A stretch of DNA of 64,000 bases from NCBI RefSeq assembly GCF_029433095.1, contig NZ_JARNTX010000001.1, positions 248,001 through 312,000 of the forward strand, written 5' to 3'. The position numbers and the translations under genes were made by a program. The notes beneath the pieces were generated by a model that saw only the letters and a list, made by a program, of their open reading frames with translations, was not told the origin of the DNA and did no database searches. The DNA is from Hymenobacter sp. YC55 (GTDB lineage Bacteria > Bacteroidota > Bacteroidia > Cytophagales > Hymenobacteraceae). This document shows positions 24,674 to 35,368 of this stretch, piece by piece (the first letter of the stretch is position 1; each line of letters opens with the position of its first letter).

Positions 24674-26719
24674 TTACTTGATGAGTGCCTGATTGGCCTT
24701 GTTAGCTAGCACTACGGTTTTCGGGTCGACGGTAATTTCTTTGAGGCGTTGCGCCACGGCCGGACTCATGCTTTCCTGGTAACGGCCGCCCAACTGGCCC
24801 GCCAGGAACTTCTCCGATGCCGCATACATAGCCATGTTGTTTACGGGGCGCGCAAACCCGTGTCCTTCGTCGGGGGCGCAGATGTATTGCACCGGGTAGT
24901 TGCGGTCGCGCAGGGCTACCACTATCTGGTCGGCTTCGGCTTTGTTTACGCGCGGGTCGTTGGCTCCCTGCACGACCATGAGTGGAGTTTTAATTTTGTC
25001 GGCGGCCGTTAGAGGCGACATGCGAGCCAACTCGGTGCGGCCCGCTTCTGTACCAGGGTCAGCCATGCGGGCGTACATCTGCTTCCGGCCTGCTTCCCAA
25101 TACGGCGGAATGGCATTAAGCAAGGTCGTTAGATTGGAAGGCGCCACAATAGCCACACCTGCTGCATACAAATCGGGCGTAAACGCAACGCCGGCTAGCG
25201 TGGCATAGCCGCCGTACGAGCCGCCCATAATGCCCACCTTTTTAGGGTCGGCAATTCCCTGGGCCACCAAATACTTCACGCCCCAAGTCAAATCGTCTTG
25301 CATTTTGCGGCCCCATTCGCCGTTGCCAGCTTCCAGGAACTTCTTGCCATATCCGGTACTAGCGCGGAAGTTGGGCGAAAGCACTGCGTAGCCCCGATTG
25401 GCCAAAAACTGATGCAAAGAATTGAAACCGTAAACGTCGCGGGCCCAGGGGCCACCGTGCGGTACAATGATGACGGGCAGATTTTTGGCCGCTACGCCTT
25501 TAGGCAAGGTCAGGTACGCCGGAATTTCCAGCCCATCCGACGACTTGTAGCGCACTGCTTTCATATCGGCTAGGTCGGCAGCGTTTAGCTTGGGCCGTAA
25601 GTCGTACTGCTTGGTTAGGGCTTTGGTTTGGCGGTCGAAAAGGTAAACGGTACCAGGCATGGTGGCACTGGTGGCCGACACCAGCCACAGCCGCTCATCA
25701 GTTGTTGAGGATACGGGGTAGAGGTCGGCACCGGGTACCTTGGCTTGGATGGTCTTGAAGTCCGCTTCGTACGCTTTGTCTTTCCATACGCGGCGCATCC
25801 GGTCGTCTACGTACGTTACGGCTACCGGCTCGTGTGTCACCTCCGACAGCATCAGCCCACCAAAATCCACTCGTTTCTGTGGGTCGGTATCGAGCAGTTC
25901 TTCTTTCTTGGTGGCAGGATCGAAGAGCACTAGTTCGGCTCGGTCTCGGGTGCGGCCGCCGTTCGTTACCAGGTACACGTGCTTGTTGTCTTTGTGGAAG
26001 CCAGCTACGGAACTCTGCTCATCGATGGTGGTGCGATAAACGGGCGTAAACGTGTTGCCTGCCACTGCCAGCAGTTCGTTGCTGCCATCGGGGTTGGCCC
26101 GGGAGGCCAGCCGCAGCTGATCGTTCCAGTCGAAACTCCAGCTTTGCAGGCGGTCTTTGTTCTCGCGCAGCAACGTTTTTTCGCCGGTGGCCAAGTTCAA
26201 CTTATACAGGTCGTGCCAAGCTTTGTCCCGGTCGTTGAGGCCGATGTAAAGCGTGTTGGGGTCTGATTTGGGCACGTGGTAGAGCTGAACGCGTACCCCC
26301 TTCAGCCCGGTCAAGTCACGAGCTACGGGCACATCGGCGCCAGCAGGCGGCGCTGCGGATGGGTCTACGGCATAGAGGTTGAAGTTTTCATCCCCGCCTT
26401 TGTCCTGAACATAGAGCACGTACTTACTGTCGCGGCTCCAGAAGTAATTGCGCACAGGTCGAGCCAAATCCGCGGTGAGCGGTTTTGCCGCCGTAAACGG
26501 CTCGGCTACGCCTTTCACCCACACATTGCGCGTGCCTTTGTAGGGTTTGATAAACGACATAAATCGTCCATCGGGGGAGAGCTGTGCGCCCGAGGTTTCG
26601 GGGTCTCCAAACAATAGCTCACGGTCGATGAGAGCCGGCTGTTTCGTTTGGGCGGCAACGGGTGACCCGAGCACTGCGCCCAAGGCCACAGTCAGCAAAA
26701 CAAGTACAGATTCTTTCAT
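24674..26719 (-). CDS. S9 family peptidase (prolyl oligopeptidase type)
   Basis: Start MKESVLVLLTVALGAVLGSP gives 681 residues with a signal peptide ending near AAQ, so the enzyme is exported. An N-terminal beta-propeller occupies about residues 40-400 (repeats such as SAQLSPDGRFMSFI and FWSRDSKYVLYVQDKGGDENFNLY). The catalytic domain follows, with VPHGGPWARDVYGFN, the nucleophile in GIMGGSYGGYATL, the acid Asp in VVQGANDPRVN and the His in APDEGHGFARP. The family hydrolyses peptides, often after proline or small residues. A promoter with TTG, a 21-bp spacer and TATGTTTT lies upstream. Confidence 0.92.
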   Translation of the reverse strand: MKESVLVLLTVALGAVLGSPVAAQTKQPALIDRELLFGDPETSGAQLSPDGRFMSFIKPYKGTRNVWVKGVAEPFTAAKPLTADLARPVRNYFWSRDSKYVLYVQDKGGDENFNLYAVDPSAAPPAGADVPVARDLTGLKGVRVQLYHVPKSDPNTLYIGLNDRDKAWHDLYKLNLATGEKTLLRENKDRLQSWSFDWNDQLRLASRANPDGSNELLAVAGNTFTPVYRTTIDEQSSVAGFHKDNKHVYLVTNGGRTRDRAELVLFDPATKKEELLDTDPQKRVDFGGLMLSEVTHEPVAVTYVDDRMRRVWKDKAYEADFKTIQAKVPGADLYPVSSTTDERLWLVSATSATMPGTVYLFDRQTKALTKQYDLRPKLNAADLADMKAVRYKSSDGLEIPAYLTLPKGVAAKNLPVIIVPHGGPWARDVYGFNSLHQFLANRGYAVLSPNFRASTGYGKKFLEAGNGEWGRKMQDDLTWGVKYLVAQGIADPKKVGIMGGSYGGYATLAGVAFTPDLYAAGVAIVAPSNLTTLLNAIPPYWEAGRKQMYARMADPGTEAGRTELARMSPLTAADKIKTPLMVVQGANDPRVNKAEADQIVVALRDRNYPVQYICAPDEGHGFARPVNNMAMYAASEKFLAGQLGGRYQESMSPAVAQRLKEITVDPKTVVLANKANQALIK

Positions 26720-26755
26720 GGAATAGCGGGAATAGTGGAACAATAAATTAATAAT

Positions 26756-26787
26756 AAAACATAGCCATATCCTAGTTTATAGTTCAA
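26756..26787 (-). promoter_or_regulatory. Likely promoter of the S9 peptidase gene
   Basis: On the minus strand TTG (complement of 26785-26787), a 21-nt spacer and TATGTTTT (complement of 26756-26763), one base away from TAnnTTTG. It lies 37 bp before the start codon in an AT-rich stretch. Confidence 0.4.
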
Positions 26788-26875
26788 CTAAACGGTAGTC
26801 GAATAATCGAACAGCCCTTTTTGCGTTTCTTTGGACCGCCGACTCCGGCTTTGTGTTCTTTTTCTTATTTCTCGC

Positions 26876-27529
26876 ATGAAAAATTCCTTCCAACTGGCTA
26901 TCAATGCCGTGCTGGTCATTGCCGTGGCCGTGTTGTTTTATCTGCACTTCGCCAACAAGCCCGCCGCTGCTCCCGCCCGTAAAACTCCTGCTGTAGCTAC
27001 TCAATCCACGGATTCCAGCAGCACCGTTGCCACCACCGACACCGACGACCTAGCCGCCGTAGCTGATACCGATAAAGTAGCGTACGTGGAGTCGAGCAAG
27101 CTGCTCGATGGCTACAAAGGCATGCAGGACGCTCGTAAAGCTTTCGAAGCCAAAGCCAAGCGCTGGGAAGCCCAGAACCAGACCATGGTGAAGGGATTCC
27201 AAACCGCCGTGCAGCAGTACCAAAAGCAAGCCGAGAGCCTAACCGCCGAGCAGCGCGCTGCCACCGAGCAGAAACTACAAGCCCAGCAGCAGCAAGTGGG
27301 CATGGGCCAGCAAAAACTTCAGCAGCAGGCCCAGGAAGAGGAAGCTAAAATGACCCAGAGCGTGCTCGAGCGCCTCAACAAGCAGATCGAGAAGTACGGC
27401 AAAGCCAATGGCTACCGTCTGATTCTGATTGCGGCTCCGAGCGGCACTATCGCCTATGGCCGCAAAGACCTCGACATCACGCCCCAAGTGCTTAAGTACC
27501 TGAATGCCGAGTACTCAACAAAAAAATAA
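26876..27529 (+). CDS. OmpH/Skp family periplasmic chaperone-like protein
   Basis: ATG 26876 gives 217 residues. One membrane or signal segment (LAINAVLVIAVAVLFYLHF) is followed by an Ala/Thr/Asp-rich linker (about 30-75). Then comes the OmpH/Skp domain: KVAYVESSKLLDGYKGMQDA, a long Gln/Lys/Glu-rich coiled coil with QQYQKQAESLTAEQRAATEQ, and the closing YGKANGYRLILIAAPSGTIAYGRKDLDIT. Skp-type proteins hold unfolded outer-membrane proteins in the periplasm. The uncleaved-looking N-terminal segment and linker suggest a membrane-tethered version, which differs from E. coli Skp. A strong terminator follows. Confidence 0.85.
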   Translation: MKNSFQLAINAVLVIAVAVLFYLHFANKPAAAPARKTPAVATQSTDSSSTVATTDTDDLAAVADTDKVAYVESSKLLDGYKGMQDARKAFEAKAKRWEAQNQTMVKGFQTAVQQYQKQAESLTAEQRAATEQKLQAQQQQVGMGQQKLQQQAQEEEAKMTQSVLERLNKQIEKYGKANGYRLILIAAPSGTIAYGRKDLDITPQVLKYLNAEYSTKK

Positions 27530-27545
27530 AGTTGATGTTTTTGGT

Positions 27546-27582
27546 AACCGCCCGCTTTCCCGTGATGGGAAAGCGGGCGGTT
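27546..27582 (+). terminator. Terminator of the OmpH-like gene
   Basis: A 16-bp perfect stem, AACCGCCCGCTTTCCC (27546-27561) and GGGAAAGCGGGCGGTT (27567-27582), with a 5-nt loop, 16 bp after the stop. Confidence 0.88.
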
Positions 27583-27759
27583 TGCTTTTAGGCAATATCT
27601 AGTATCAGAAAAGGGGGTATAGGACTGTCTAAAGACGGAGCTATAGCGTAAAAATCATATTCGAGCAGGTTTAGATTAATATCTGTGGTTTCGTCTTCCC
27701 ATTTAGGTAAATGGCCAATAAAGACGGTTTTACCTGCTATATGTAGGAAAAGAATCTAA

Positions 27760-27768
27760 TAATTTTGC
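27760..27768 (+). promoter_or_regulatory. Strong -7 box upstream of the hybrid kinase
   Basis: TAATTTTGC matches TAnnTTTGC exactly and lies 44 bp before ATG 27813 in an AT-rich gap. A good TTG at the expected upstream spacing is not seen. Confidence 0.45.
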
Positions 27769-27812
27769 TCTTTCGTTTTCATGGTAGAATACCTTGAGAT
27801 ATAGATATACGC

Positions 27813-30800
27813 ATGACTTATCACGAACAGCGCATTCAGGAGCTAGAGCAGGAACTGCGGGTGGCACGGGCCGCCGCAACAACGGCCGAGCAACGCTTGG
27901 CTACCTTAGCTGATTTCTTGCCAGAGGGCGTACTACTTTATAACAGTGAAGGAATTATCAGCCTTATCAACGAGCAAACGTGTACGCTGCTCGGCATAGA
28001 GGGACCAGCTAGTCAATGGCTCGGCAAAACCTCGGCCGATATGGTGCCTACTGTGCGAGCTTTGATGCAGGATACAGCGGCTTTCGATGCTTGGGTTGAG
28101 GAAGCATGGGCTTCAAACTGTGCCGCTATTAGCACCGAGCTGCAACTGCGCGACGGGCGTACCATCCAAGTCGACTACATTTCAAGTGGCAGTTGCCAGG
28201 CCATACCCAACAGCCGTTTGGTGTGCTTCCGCGACGTGACCGAACGCAAGGAAAATGCCCGTCAGCTCAACGAGCAGCGGGACTTCTACGAAACCATTCT
28301 CGACCTTTTGCCTGGCGAGGCCGCCGTGTACGGCCCCGATCATCGCTACCGTTACGTGAATGCGAAGTCCATTGCTGACCCGGCTGTGCGCACTTGGATA
28401 ATTGGCAAGACCGATGCCGAGTACGTCGCACACCGTAAGCGGAACCCAGAAATAGCTATTCGCCGCCAGCAACTACTTAATCGGGCCGTAACGGAAGGCG
28501 ACCTGGAGTGGGAAGAGTCCTTTCAACTCCCCGACGGCGCTATGCGCTACGTTTTGCGCCACTTACACGTCATTCGGGGCGAGGATAACCAGACCCGAAT
28601 GCTTATTGGCTACGGCACCGACATCACGCAGCGCTACAAAGCCGAAGAGCATATTCGGGCACTGTTTGCGGCCCTGCCCGATACGATTGTGGTGGTCGAT
28701 GCCAACGGGCTGGTGCGGGACGCCAAACTCGGGGATACGCCTTTGCTGTTGCCCGAAGCCGAGCTGATAGGTGCCTCACTAGAGCAATTATTGCCGCATT
28801 CGGCGGGGCAGCACTTATTGCCTTGCCTAGAACAAGTGCGCCAAACCGGCCAGCCGGGAGCCTGCACATTTGAGCTCAAAACCCAACAAAACAAGGTGTC
28901 CTTTCACGCAGCTCGGGTGGTGGCGCTGCCAGGTGCTCAGGCGGTGCTGGTTATCTTACAGAACGTAACCGATCAGGAATTGATCCGGCGCCAGCTGACG
29001 GAGCAGCAAGAGCTTATCCGGCAAGTGATTGAGGTAAGTCCAACGGTCATCTACTTGCGTGACCAAGACGGCAATGTTGTGTTCAAGAACAAGGCGTACG
29101 ACGACCTCATGCAGCGCATTCGCCACGGAAGCGTCATGCAGGGCCTAGTAGAGGAAGACAAAGACTCCTCAGTAAGCCAGCAAATCAAGCGCATCAACGA
29201 TAGCCACAACTATGTGTTGAGCACACGTCAGGATTTCACCTACGCTACCACGTTCACGCTCTCGGACGGCGAGGAGCGGTGGATGCAGTCGATGAAGCGG
29301 CCCTTTATGCGCAGCGACGGGTCGTTGAACGTGCTGTGCGTAACAACCGACATCACCGACATCAAGCTGGCCCGTCAGCAGTTGGAAAACAGCGAGAAGA
29401 AGTACCGCGACCTGGTGTACTACTCGCAAGCGCTGATCTGTACCCACGACCTGGAAGGCAACATGCTGTCCGTCAATCCTGCCATCGAGCGACTGATGGG
29501 GCTGCCGGCCCACAAGCTGGTAGGCAGGAACTTGCGTGAGGTGGTGCCCGCCGAATACCAGGGTCAGCTACAAGAGTATCTGGCTGGGTTTGCTCAGCAG
29601 CCCGGCCAACGCAGTATTATGGCCCTGCTAACGCGCCCCGGCGACAAGCGCTACCTGCAGTACAACAACTATCAGGTGAAAGAAGCAGGCCGCCCAACCT
29701 ACATCGTTGCTTCCGCCTACGACATTACGGAAAGTGTGCTTACCGAACGGGCGCTGCGCCAAGCCAAACTCGAAGTAGAAGAAAGTGCCCGCGCCAAAGA
29801 CAACTTCTTAGCCAGCATGAGCCACGAAATCCGGACCCCGCTTAATGGGGTGCTCGGCATGGCCGCGCTACTTACCAAAACCGAACTCAATAAGCCCCAG
29901 CGCGAACTGCTGGACACCATCAATCATTCGGGGCAGCACTTGTTGGCGGTTGTGAATGATGTGCTGGATATGGCCAAGATTACGGCTGGCCAGCTCGAAC
30001 TCGAGCACGCCGCCTTCGACCTGTGGGCTTCGGTGCAGGGCGCCGTGCAAACCATGACGTACTTGGCCGAGGAAAAAGGGTTGTATTTGTCGGTTGTGCC
30101 TCTAACCATTCAGCCGCCTTATGTTCTTGGCGACTCGCACCGGCTCAACCAAGTGCTGCTTAATCTGCTATCCAACGCCATCAAGTTCACCGAGTACGGA
30201 AGCGTCACGCTAGGCGGCGAAGTACTCTGCGACACCCCCGTGGCCATCACTATTCGCTTCTGGGTGCGCGACACGGGTATCGGTATTCCGGAAGATAAGC
30301 AGGAGCAGATTTTCGAGATTTTCACGCAGGCTAGCACCGATACCACGCGGCGGTTCGGCGGCTCGGGGCTGGGCTTGTCGATCAGCCAGCATTTGGTGCA
30401 GCTGATGGGTGGCGAGCTGCTCGTCGACAGCGTGCCTGGCCAAGGCAGCACGTTTTCGTTCACTATCACGCTGGCCCGCACGCCCGCCGCGCCGGTGCGG
30501 GCGCTGAAAGCCGCCGAGCAACCCGCGCTAGCCAAGCTGCGCGTGCTGCTAGCCGAAGACAACCGAATCAATCAGCGCATTTCCACCCTGATGCTGCAGC
30601 CCTGGGGCGTGGAAGTCGACTGCGCCAGCAACGGCCCCGAAGCCCTCGACTTGTTTGATGTGCACTTGTACGACGTGGTGCTAATGGACATTCAGATGCC
30701 TGGCATGAGTGGTGTGGAAGTAACCGATGTTATTCGCCGCCACCCTGATCCACGCCGTGCCAATGTTCCCATCATTGCCCTGACGGCCAACGCCCTGCGG

Positions 30801-31292
30801 CGGGACCAGGAGCGGTACCTAGCTGCCGGAATGAATGCCTGCTTGATTAAGCCTTTCGAGGAGCAGCACCTGCACCAAACCATAGTAAGCGTGCTGAACG
30901 GAATGCGGCTGCCAGTGGTAACCCGTGCTGCAACACAACCCACCGAAGCCACTTCGGGCGACCTCTACGACCTGAGCTTCTTAAAGCAGACGAGCAACGG
31001 CAATGAGCAGTTTGTGGAGCGGATGCTGGAAGTGTTTCTGCGCGAGACGCCTGCTACTTTGGTGGCGCTTCAACAAGCCTGTACCGCCAACGACTGGCCT
31101 ACGGTAGGCCAACTTGCCCACGGGGTGAAGCCCATTGTGCTCCTGCTCCGAATAGCCGGTGGCGCTAGTGCCATCCAAACGCTCGAAGCTTCGACCACCA
31201 AGCCTGAAGAGGCTCGTAAAGCGGCGCTTTTCCTGTGCCAGCAATTGGAGTTGACCTGCCAAGCAATAAAGCTGGAACTGCACCCTAAGTAG
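27813..31292 (+). CDS. Five-PAS hybrid histidine kinase with receiver and Hpt domains
   Basis: A 1159-residue protein without membrane segments. A short coiled coil (1-30) is followed by five PAS units starting near residues 30 ([18 protein letters not shown]), 165, 285, 405 and 530 ([20 protein letters not shown]). The kinase has [20 protein letters not shown] with His671, [16 protein letters not shown] (N box), and GTGIGIP-type and GGSGLGLSI (G boxes). The receiver has [10 protein letters not shown] and Asp959 in [12 protein letters not shown]. The Hpt has His1103 in QLAHGVKP. It is built for a cytoplasmic multistep phosphorelay sensing redox, gas or ligand signals; the PAS cofactors are unknown. 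No output regulator is adjacent. Confidence 0.93.
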   Translation: MTYHEQRIQELEQELRVARAAATTAEQRLATLADFLPEGVLLYNSEGIISLINEQTCTLLGIEGPASQWLGKTSADMVPTVRALMQDTAAFDAWVEEAWASNCAAISTELQLRDGRTIQVDYISSGSCQAIPNSRLVCFRDVTERKENARQLNEQRDFYETILDLLPGEAAVYGPDHRYRYVNAKSIADPAVRTWIIGKTDAEYVAHRKRNPEIAIRRQQLLNRAVTEGDLEWEESFQLPDGAMRYVLRHLHVIRGEDNQTRMLIGYGTDITQRYKAEEHIRALFAALPDTIVVVDANGLVRDAKLGDTPLLLPEAELIGASLEQLLPHSAGQHLLPCLEQVRQTGQPGACTFELKTQQNKVSFHAARVVALPGAQAVLVILQNVTDQELIRRQLTEQQELIRQVIEVSPTVIYLRDQDGNVVFKNKAYDDLMQRIRHGSVMQGLVEEDKDSSVSQQIKRINDSHNYVLSTRQDFTYATTFTLSDGEERWMQSMKRPFMRSDGSLNVLCVTTDITDIKLARQQLENSEKKYRDLVYYSQALICTHDLEGNMLSVNPAIERLMGLPAHKLVGRNLREVVPAEYQGQLQEYLAGFAQQPGQRSIMALLTRPGDKRYLQYNNYQVKEAGRPTYIVASAYDITESVLTERALRQAKLEVEESARAKDNFLASMSHEIRTPLNGVLGMAALLTKTELNKPQRELLDTINHSGQHLLAVVNDVLDMAKITAGQLELEHAAFDLWASVQGAVQTMTYLAEEKGLYLSVVPLTIQPPYVLGDSHRLNQVLLNLLSNAIKFTEYGSVTLGGEVLCDTPVAITIRFWVRDTGIGIPEDKQEQIFEIFTQASTDTTRRFGGSGLGLSISQHLVQLMGGELLVDSVPGQGSTFSFTITLARTPAAPVRALKAAEQPALAKLRVLLAEDNRINQRISTLMLQPWGVEVDCASNGPEALDLFDVHLYDVVLMDIQMPGMSGVEVTDVIRRHPDPRRANVPIIALTANALRRDQERYLAAGMNACLIKPFEEQHLHQTIVSVLNGMRLPVVTRAATQPTEATSGDLYDLSFLKQTSNGNEQFVERMLEVFLRETPATLVALQQACTANDWPTVGQLAHGVKPIVLLLRIAGGASAIQTLEASTTKPEEARKAALFLCQQLELTCQAIKLELHPK

Positions 31293-31606
31293 GGAAGAAA
31301 GTGCTTTAGCATCTGGCCTGCTATGTATCGGCAGACAAACAGTAAGGCCAAGGTGGCCCTAACACGGTGCTGTTTGGGAAAGAAGAGTATGCGCTGCTTT
31401 CATTCTATACCAGATAGTGTGGAGAAGCGAATGAAAAATGGTACAGTTTAGCGCCTAATACGCAGCGAAGAATAGTAACTCATTCTTCCCAGCCAACCTT
31501 TCACGTTAAGCTTGGCTCTACTATATACCATCTGGCTAATTGTGGGCGTTGGGGACATACTTATTGATTGATCGAGACAGAGGCAATTATCCTTTCTAGA
31601 TTTTCT
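31293..31606. other. 314-bp intergenic region before the TonB receptor
   Basis: No coding frame, RNA gene or clear hairpin was seen. The sequence is AT-richer than its surroundings, as expected for a promoter region, but no box with good spacing could be assigned. Confidence 0.4.
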
Positions 31607-34009
31607 ATGCGTTCAACTTTCCGTGCTCTTATAATCCCCTGTTTTTTGCTCGGCACCCTTTCCGCGCACGCGCAACAACCCGTTGCTACTTCCAAAATCA
31701 CTATCAGCGGCTACGTACGCGACGGGGCCACCGGGGAAAATCTTATTGGCGTAGCCGTAGTGAACCCCGGCACCGGGCAGGGCACTGCCACCAACACCTA
31801 TGGCTTCTACTCGCTCACACTTCCCGCCACCGATTCGGTGCGGTTGGTGGCTAGCTACCTGGGCTACGAGCGCGCCCGTTGGGCCGCAGTGGGCACCCGC
31901 AACGTCACACACGATTTTCGGCTGCGGTCCAGTACCAACGAGCTAGCCGATGTGGAAGTGGTAGGCAACCGCCAGGAGCGAATCGAGCAGAGTACGCGCA
32001 TGGGTACCATCAACGTGCCCATCACCCAAATCAAGAACCTGCCCAAACTGTTCGGCGAAACTGACGTGCTAAAGGTGCTGCAACTACTGCCCGGCGTGCA
32101 AAGCGGCGGCGAGGGACAGAGTGGCCTGTACGTGCGCGGCGGCTCCCCCGACCAAAACCTGATTCTGCTCGACGGCACGCCCGTCTACAATGCGGCGCAC
32201 CTGTTTGGCTTCTTCTCGGTGTTCAATGCGGATGCGCTCAATAATGTGGAACTGATTAAGGGCGGCTTTCCGGCGCGGTACGGTGGGCGTTTGTCGTCGG
32301 TGCTCGACATTTCGATGAAGGAAGGCAACATGCAGGAATTTCATGGTGAGGGCGCCATTGGCATTGTGGCTTCCAAAATCACGCTGGAAGGACCTATCAA
32401 GAAAGACACGGCTTCTTTCATTATTTCGGCGCGTCGCACCTACCTCGATGTGCTGGCGCAGCCCTTCATCAAGTCGCAGCTTTCGGCGGAGGGAACCAAG
32501 GGGTCAGTAGGGTACTTTTTTCACGACCTCAACGCCAAGCTGAACTGGAAACTCGGCAGCCGCGACCGGCTCTACTTGAGTGGCTACACCGGCTACGACA
32601 AGTTCTACGCCCGCATCCGCGACAAAGAGGATACCGCTGAGGACTATAGCCGCACCGAAGCTAACCTAGGCTGGGGCAACCTCACGGCAGGTTTGCGCTG
32701 GAACCACATCGTGAACGACCAGTTGTTCATGAACACCCACTTCACGTACAGCAAATACCAGTTCAATGTAGGAGAGGAAGACGAGCAGCGCTACGAAGAC
32801 CAAGGCGAATCGCGCACCGATAAGTTCTCGCTGCGCTACCTGTCCAACATCCGCGACTTCAGCCTAAAAACGGATTTCGACTACACGCCCACGCCCGACC
32901 ACTACATCCGGTTCGGAGGCCAGTACATCCTGCACTCGTTTCGGCCGGGTGCCCTTACTTCCAAAGACAACGTCAGCGACCTAGAAAGCCAACTTAAGTC
33001 AGGCACCCGCACCATGGCTAGCGAAGTGGGGCTGTATGCGGAAGACGACTACCGCCTCACCGACCGCCTGAAAGTGAACGGCGGCCTGCGTCTAAACGGC
33101 TTCGCGGTGGAAGGCAAGTTTTACCCAAGCGTAGAGCCACGCGTAGCTGCCCGTTTCTTGCTCACCGAGGAATGGGCGCTGAAAGCTTCTTACGCCCGCA
33201 CCGCGCAGTTTATTCACTTACTTACCAACAGCGGCATTGGCCTGCCGACTGATTTGTGGGTGCCGGCTACCAACCAAATCAAGCCGCAGCGTGCGCAGCA
33301 GTACAGCGTGGGGGCGGCTCGTACGTTACGCTTCAAAGACGAAGACTACGAGCTAAGTTTCGAGAGCTACTACAAGCCCATGCGCAACCTGGTAGAGTAC
33401 CGCGAGGGCGCTAGCTTCCTGGGTACTGTGGACAGCGACTGGGAAAGCAAAGTAACCAGTGGCAAAGGCTGGGCCTATGGCGGTGAATTCTTCATCCAGA
33501 AGAAGTCGGGCCGTACAACCGGCTGGATCGGCTACACGCTGGCCTGGAGCAAGCGCCGCTTCCCCGACCTCAACCAAGGCCGCATCTTCCCCTACAAATA
33601 CGACCGGCGCCACGATATTTCGGTGGTAGCCATCCACAAGTTCAGCCCCACCTTCACGCTATCAGGTACCTGGGTGTACGGCACTGGCAACGCCACCACC
33701 TTATCACAGGGGCGGTTTATGCTAGGGCAAGGCTATGGTCAAGAATATGAAGATTATGGCGAGCGGAATTCTTTCCGCATGGCCGCCTACCACCGCTTCG
33801 ACCTTGACCTGAGCAAAACCAAGAAGAAGAAGTGGGGCGAGGTGGTGAACAGCTTATCGATTTACAACGTGTACAGCCGCCGCAACCCCTACTACCTCTA
33901 TTTTGATCCAGGTTCTGTCGACGACCGAGGCAACACGACAAAGGGCGTTTATCGACAAGTCTCCCTGTTCCCGATTATTCCCTCATTCAGCAAGGCCTTT
34001 AAGTTTTAA
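31607..34009 (+). CDS. TonB-dependent outer-membrane receptor with carboxypeptidase-like domain
   Basis: ATG 31607 gives 800 residues with a signal peptide (ALIIPCFLLGTLSAHAQ). A CarboxypepD_reg-like beta-sandwich (about 25-110: ITISGYVRDGATGENLIGVAV, then TNTYGFYSLTLP) precedes the plug domain, with LKVLQLLPGVQSGGEGQSGL, YVRGGSPDQNLILLDGTPVY and NVELIKGGFPARYGGRLSSV. The rest is the 22-strand barrel with alternating aromatic and charged segments. It imports a large or scarce ligand using TonB energy. The barrel's final strand ends PIIPSFSKAFKF with a terminal Phe, as expected for barrel assembly. The DUF4249 lipoprotein gene is 69 bp downstream and likely co-transcribed; the ligand is unknown. 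Confidence 0.93.
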   Translation: MRSTFRALIIPCFLLGTLSAHAQQPVATSKITISGYVRDGATGENLIGVAVVNPGTGQGTATNTYGFYSLTLPATDSVRLVASYLGYERARWAAVGTRNVTHDFRLRSSTNELADVEVVGNRQERIEQSTRMGTINVPITQIKNLPKLFGETDVLKVLQLLPGVQSGGEGQSGLYVRGGSPDQNLILLDGTPVYNAAHLFGFFSVFNADALNNVELIKGGFPARYGGRLSSVLDISMKEGNMQEFHGEGAIGIVASKITLEGPIKKDTASFIISARRTYLDVLAQPFIKSQLSAEGTKGSVGYFFHDLNAKLNWKLGSRDRLYLSGYTGYDKFYARIRDKEDTAEDYSRTEANLGWGNLTAGLRWNHIVNDQLFMNTHFTYSKYQFNVGEEDEQRYEDQGESRTDKFSLRYLSNIRDFSLKTDFDYTPTPDHYIRFGGQYILHSFRPGALTSKDNVSDLESQLKSGTRTMASEVGLYAEDDYRLTDRLKVNGGLRLNGFAVEGKFYPSVEPRVAARFLLTEEWALKASYARTAQFIHLLTNSGIGLPTDLWVPATNQIKPQRAQQYSVGAARTLRFKDEDYELSFESYYKPMRNLVEYREGASFLGTVDSDWESKVTSGKGWAYGGEFFIQKKSGRTTGWIGYTLAWSKRRFPDLNQGRIFPYKYDRRHDISVVAIHKFSPTFTLSGTWVYGTGNATTLSQGRFMLGQGYGQEYEDYGERNSFRMAAYHRFDLDLSKTKKKKWGEVVNSLSIYNVYSRRNPYYLYFDPGSVDDRGNTTKGVYRQVSLFPIIPSFSKAFKF

Positions 34010-34078
34010 TAACTGACTCGTGTTGATTGGGTTTGCTTCGCTGCGTGTGAATAGGCCGCTTCCCCTTTAGAATTACTT

Positions 34079-35092
34079 ATGAAAAAGCTAGTTACACTAC
34101 TCTCGTTGACTGCATTGGCTTTTAGCGGTTGCGAAACCATTGTGGACGTAGATACGCCGCCGCACACCCCCCGGCTAGCGCTTAACTATACGCTCTCCAA
34201 CCAACTGCCAAACGCTTACAATCAGGAGTTTTTCGCGAACCGAGCCTTATTTGTGAGTACCAGCCAAAGCGTGCTGGAAGTAAAGGAACTCACTGGCCGG
34301 GGCAATGCAACGGTGGAGGTACTAGACGAGTCTGGGCAGGTAGTAGAGCGGTTTCGTTCTAAACCTAAGCGGACATATAACAACTACGGTCAAGTAGATA
34401 GCCTATACGGCGATTACGTGCCTACTCGTGGGCTAGTAGGTGAGCCGGGCCACACCTATACTCTGCGCGCCTCGGCACCCGGCTTGGAAACCGTAGAATC
34501 TACCTTGACCTTGCCTTTTCCGACAGTTATCGAAACCGGGAGCTACTCCGAGCAGCAAGTCACTCAGAATGGCTCCACCTTTAAAATAGGCAGGCTCACG
34601 TGCAGCATCCTCGACAATGCAGCCACCACCGATTATTATATGGCCTACGCCCGAGTGCTTGATCGTAACGGTAACTTCTGTGGGACTGTACAGCGTGACA
34701 ACAATAGAAACAATGGCGGAGGCCCCGATGTGAACTTAGGTCTCTTTCAGCTTTCCAACACGAACAGCAATTATGACCAGTACCCTTTCAGTGATGTTGG
34801 GGGCAATGGTCAACGGCTTACTCTCAGCACCGACGTGTCATTTTTTGTTCGGAGTTATCCAGTTGATCCTACCAATCCTAGGTCGCCTTATATTACTCCA
34901 GAGCCGGGGTACATCGAAATTGTGGTCAGCAGCATCACGGCGGATACCTATCGTTTCTACCAGTCTCGAAACCGCTACAACGATACCGATGGCAACCCCT
35001 TTGCTGAGCCGGCGCCCTTGTTTTCCAACGTGCGTCCCGGCTACGGAATATTTGGTGGCGCCACCGATGTTACGTACCGGATTCCGCTGTAG
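34079..35092 (+). CDS. DUF4249 domain lipoprotein
   Basis: A 337-residue protein with signal MKKLVTLLSLTALAFSGC and lipobox Cys18. The mature N-terminus ETIVDVDTPPHTPRLALNYTL starts the DUF4249 domain. VEVLDESGQVVERF, GEPGHTYTLRASAPGLETVES and FYQSRNRYNDTDGNPFAEPAPLFSNV are its typical blocks, and YGIFGGATDVTYRIPL is near the family's usual end. Such lipoproteins accompany TonB receptors of the preceding type in Bacteroidota and are thought to act as surface or periplasmic partners. The biochemical function is unknown. Length and order (receptor first, DUF4249 second) are standard. Confidence 0.88.
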   Translation: MKKLVTLLSLTALAFSGCETIVDVDTPPHTPRLALNYTLSNQLPNAYNQEFFANRALFVSTSQSVLEVKELTGRGNATVEVLDESGQVVERFRSKPKRTYNNYGQVDSLYGDYVPTRGLVGEPGHTYTLRASAPGLETVESTLTLPFPTVIETGSYSEQQVTQNGSTFKIGRLTCSILDNAATTDYYMAYARVLDRNGNFCGTVQRDNNRNNGGGPDVNLGLFQLSNTNSNYDQYPFSDVGGNGQRLTLSTDVSFFVRSYPVDPTNPRSPYITPEPGYIEIVVSSITADTYRFYQSRNRYNDTDGNPFAEPAPLFSNVRPGYGIFGGATDVTYRIPL

Positions 35093-35109
35093 TAGGTAGT
35101 ATGTCTGCT

Positions 35110-35184
35110 GTCATTTCGACGCCGGAAGAAGCTGAGTGAAGGCATTCAACGGATTCATCCAGATTCCTCCTGCGTTGGAATGAC
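35110..35184. repeat. REP-like imperfect palindrome
   Basis: GTCATTTCGACGC (35110-35122) and GCGTTGGAATGAC (35172-35184) are imperfect inverted ends. The inner flanks GGAAGAAGCTG and CAGATTCCTCC are also largely complementary, so the 75-bp unit can fold into one long hairpin. Short intergenic palindromes with GTCATT..AATGAC ends look like mobile REP or MITE-type elements. It may also end transcription of the receptor operon. Confidence 0.5.
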
Positions 35185-35368
35185 GGACGGTAAATTCAAT
35201 CTTAGCCAACCATCTTCACTGCTTCTGTGGAGCTAGGCTTTAGATGCGGTTCGCGTTGAGTAGCAGGCTTCTATATAGCGATTTTTAGTGGAGGTGAATT
35301 AAACTTTGGGTCAGTTTTTGCGTCTAAGTACTAGTGCGGGCCCCGGTTGTGGCCCGCCACTATTGACT

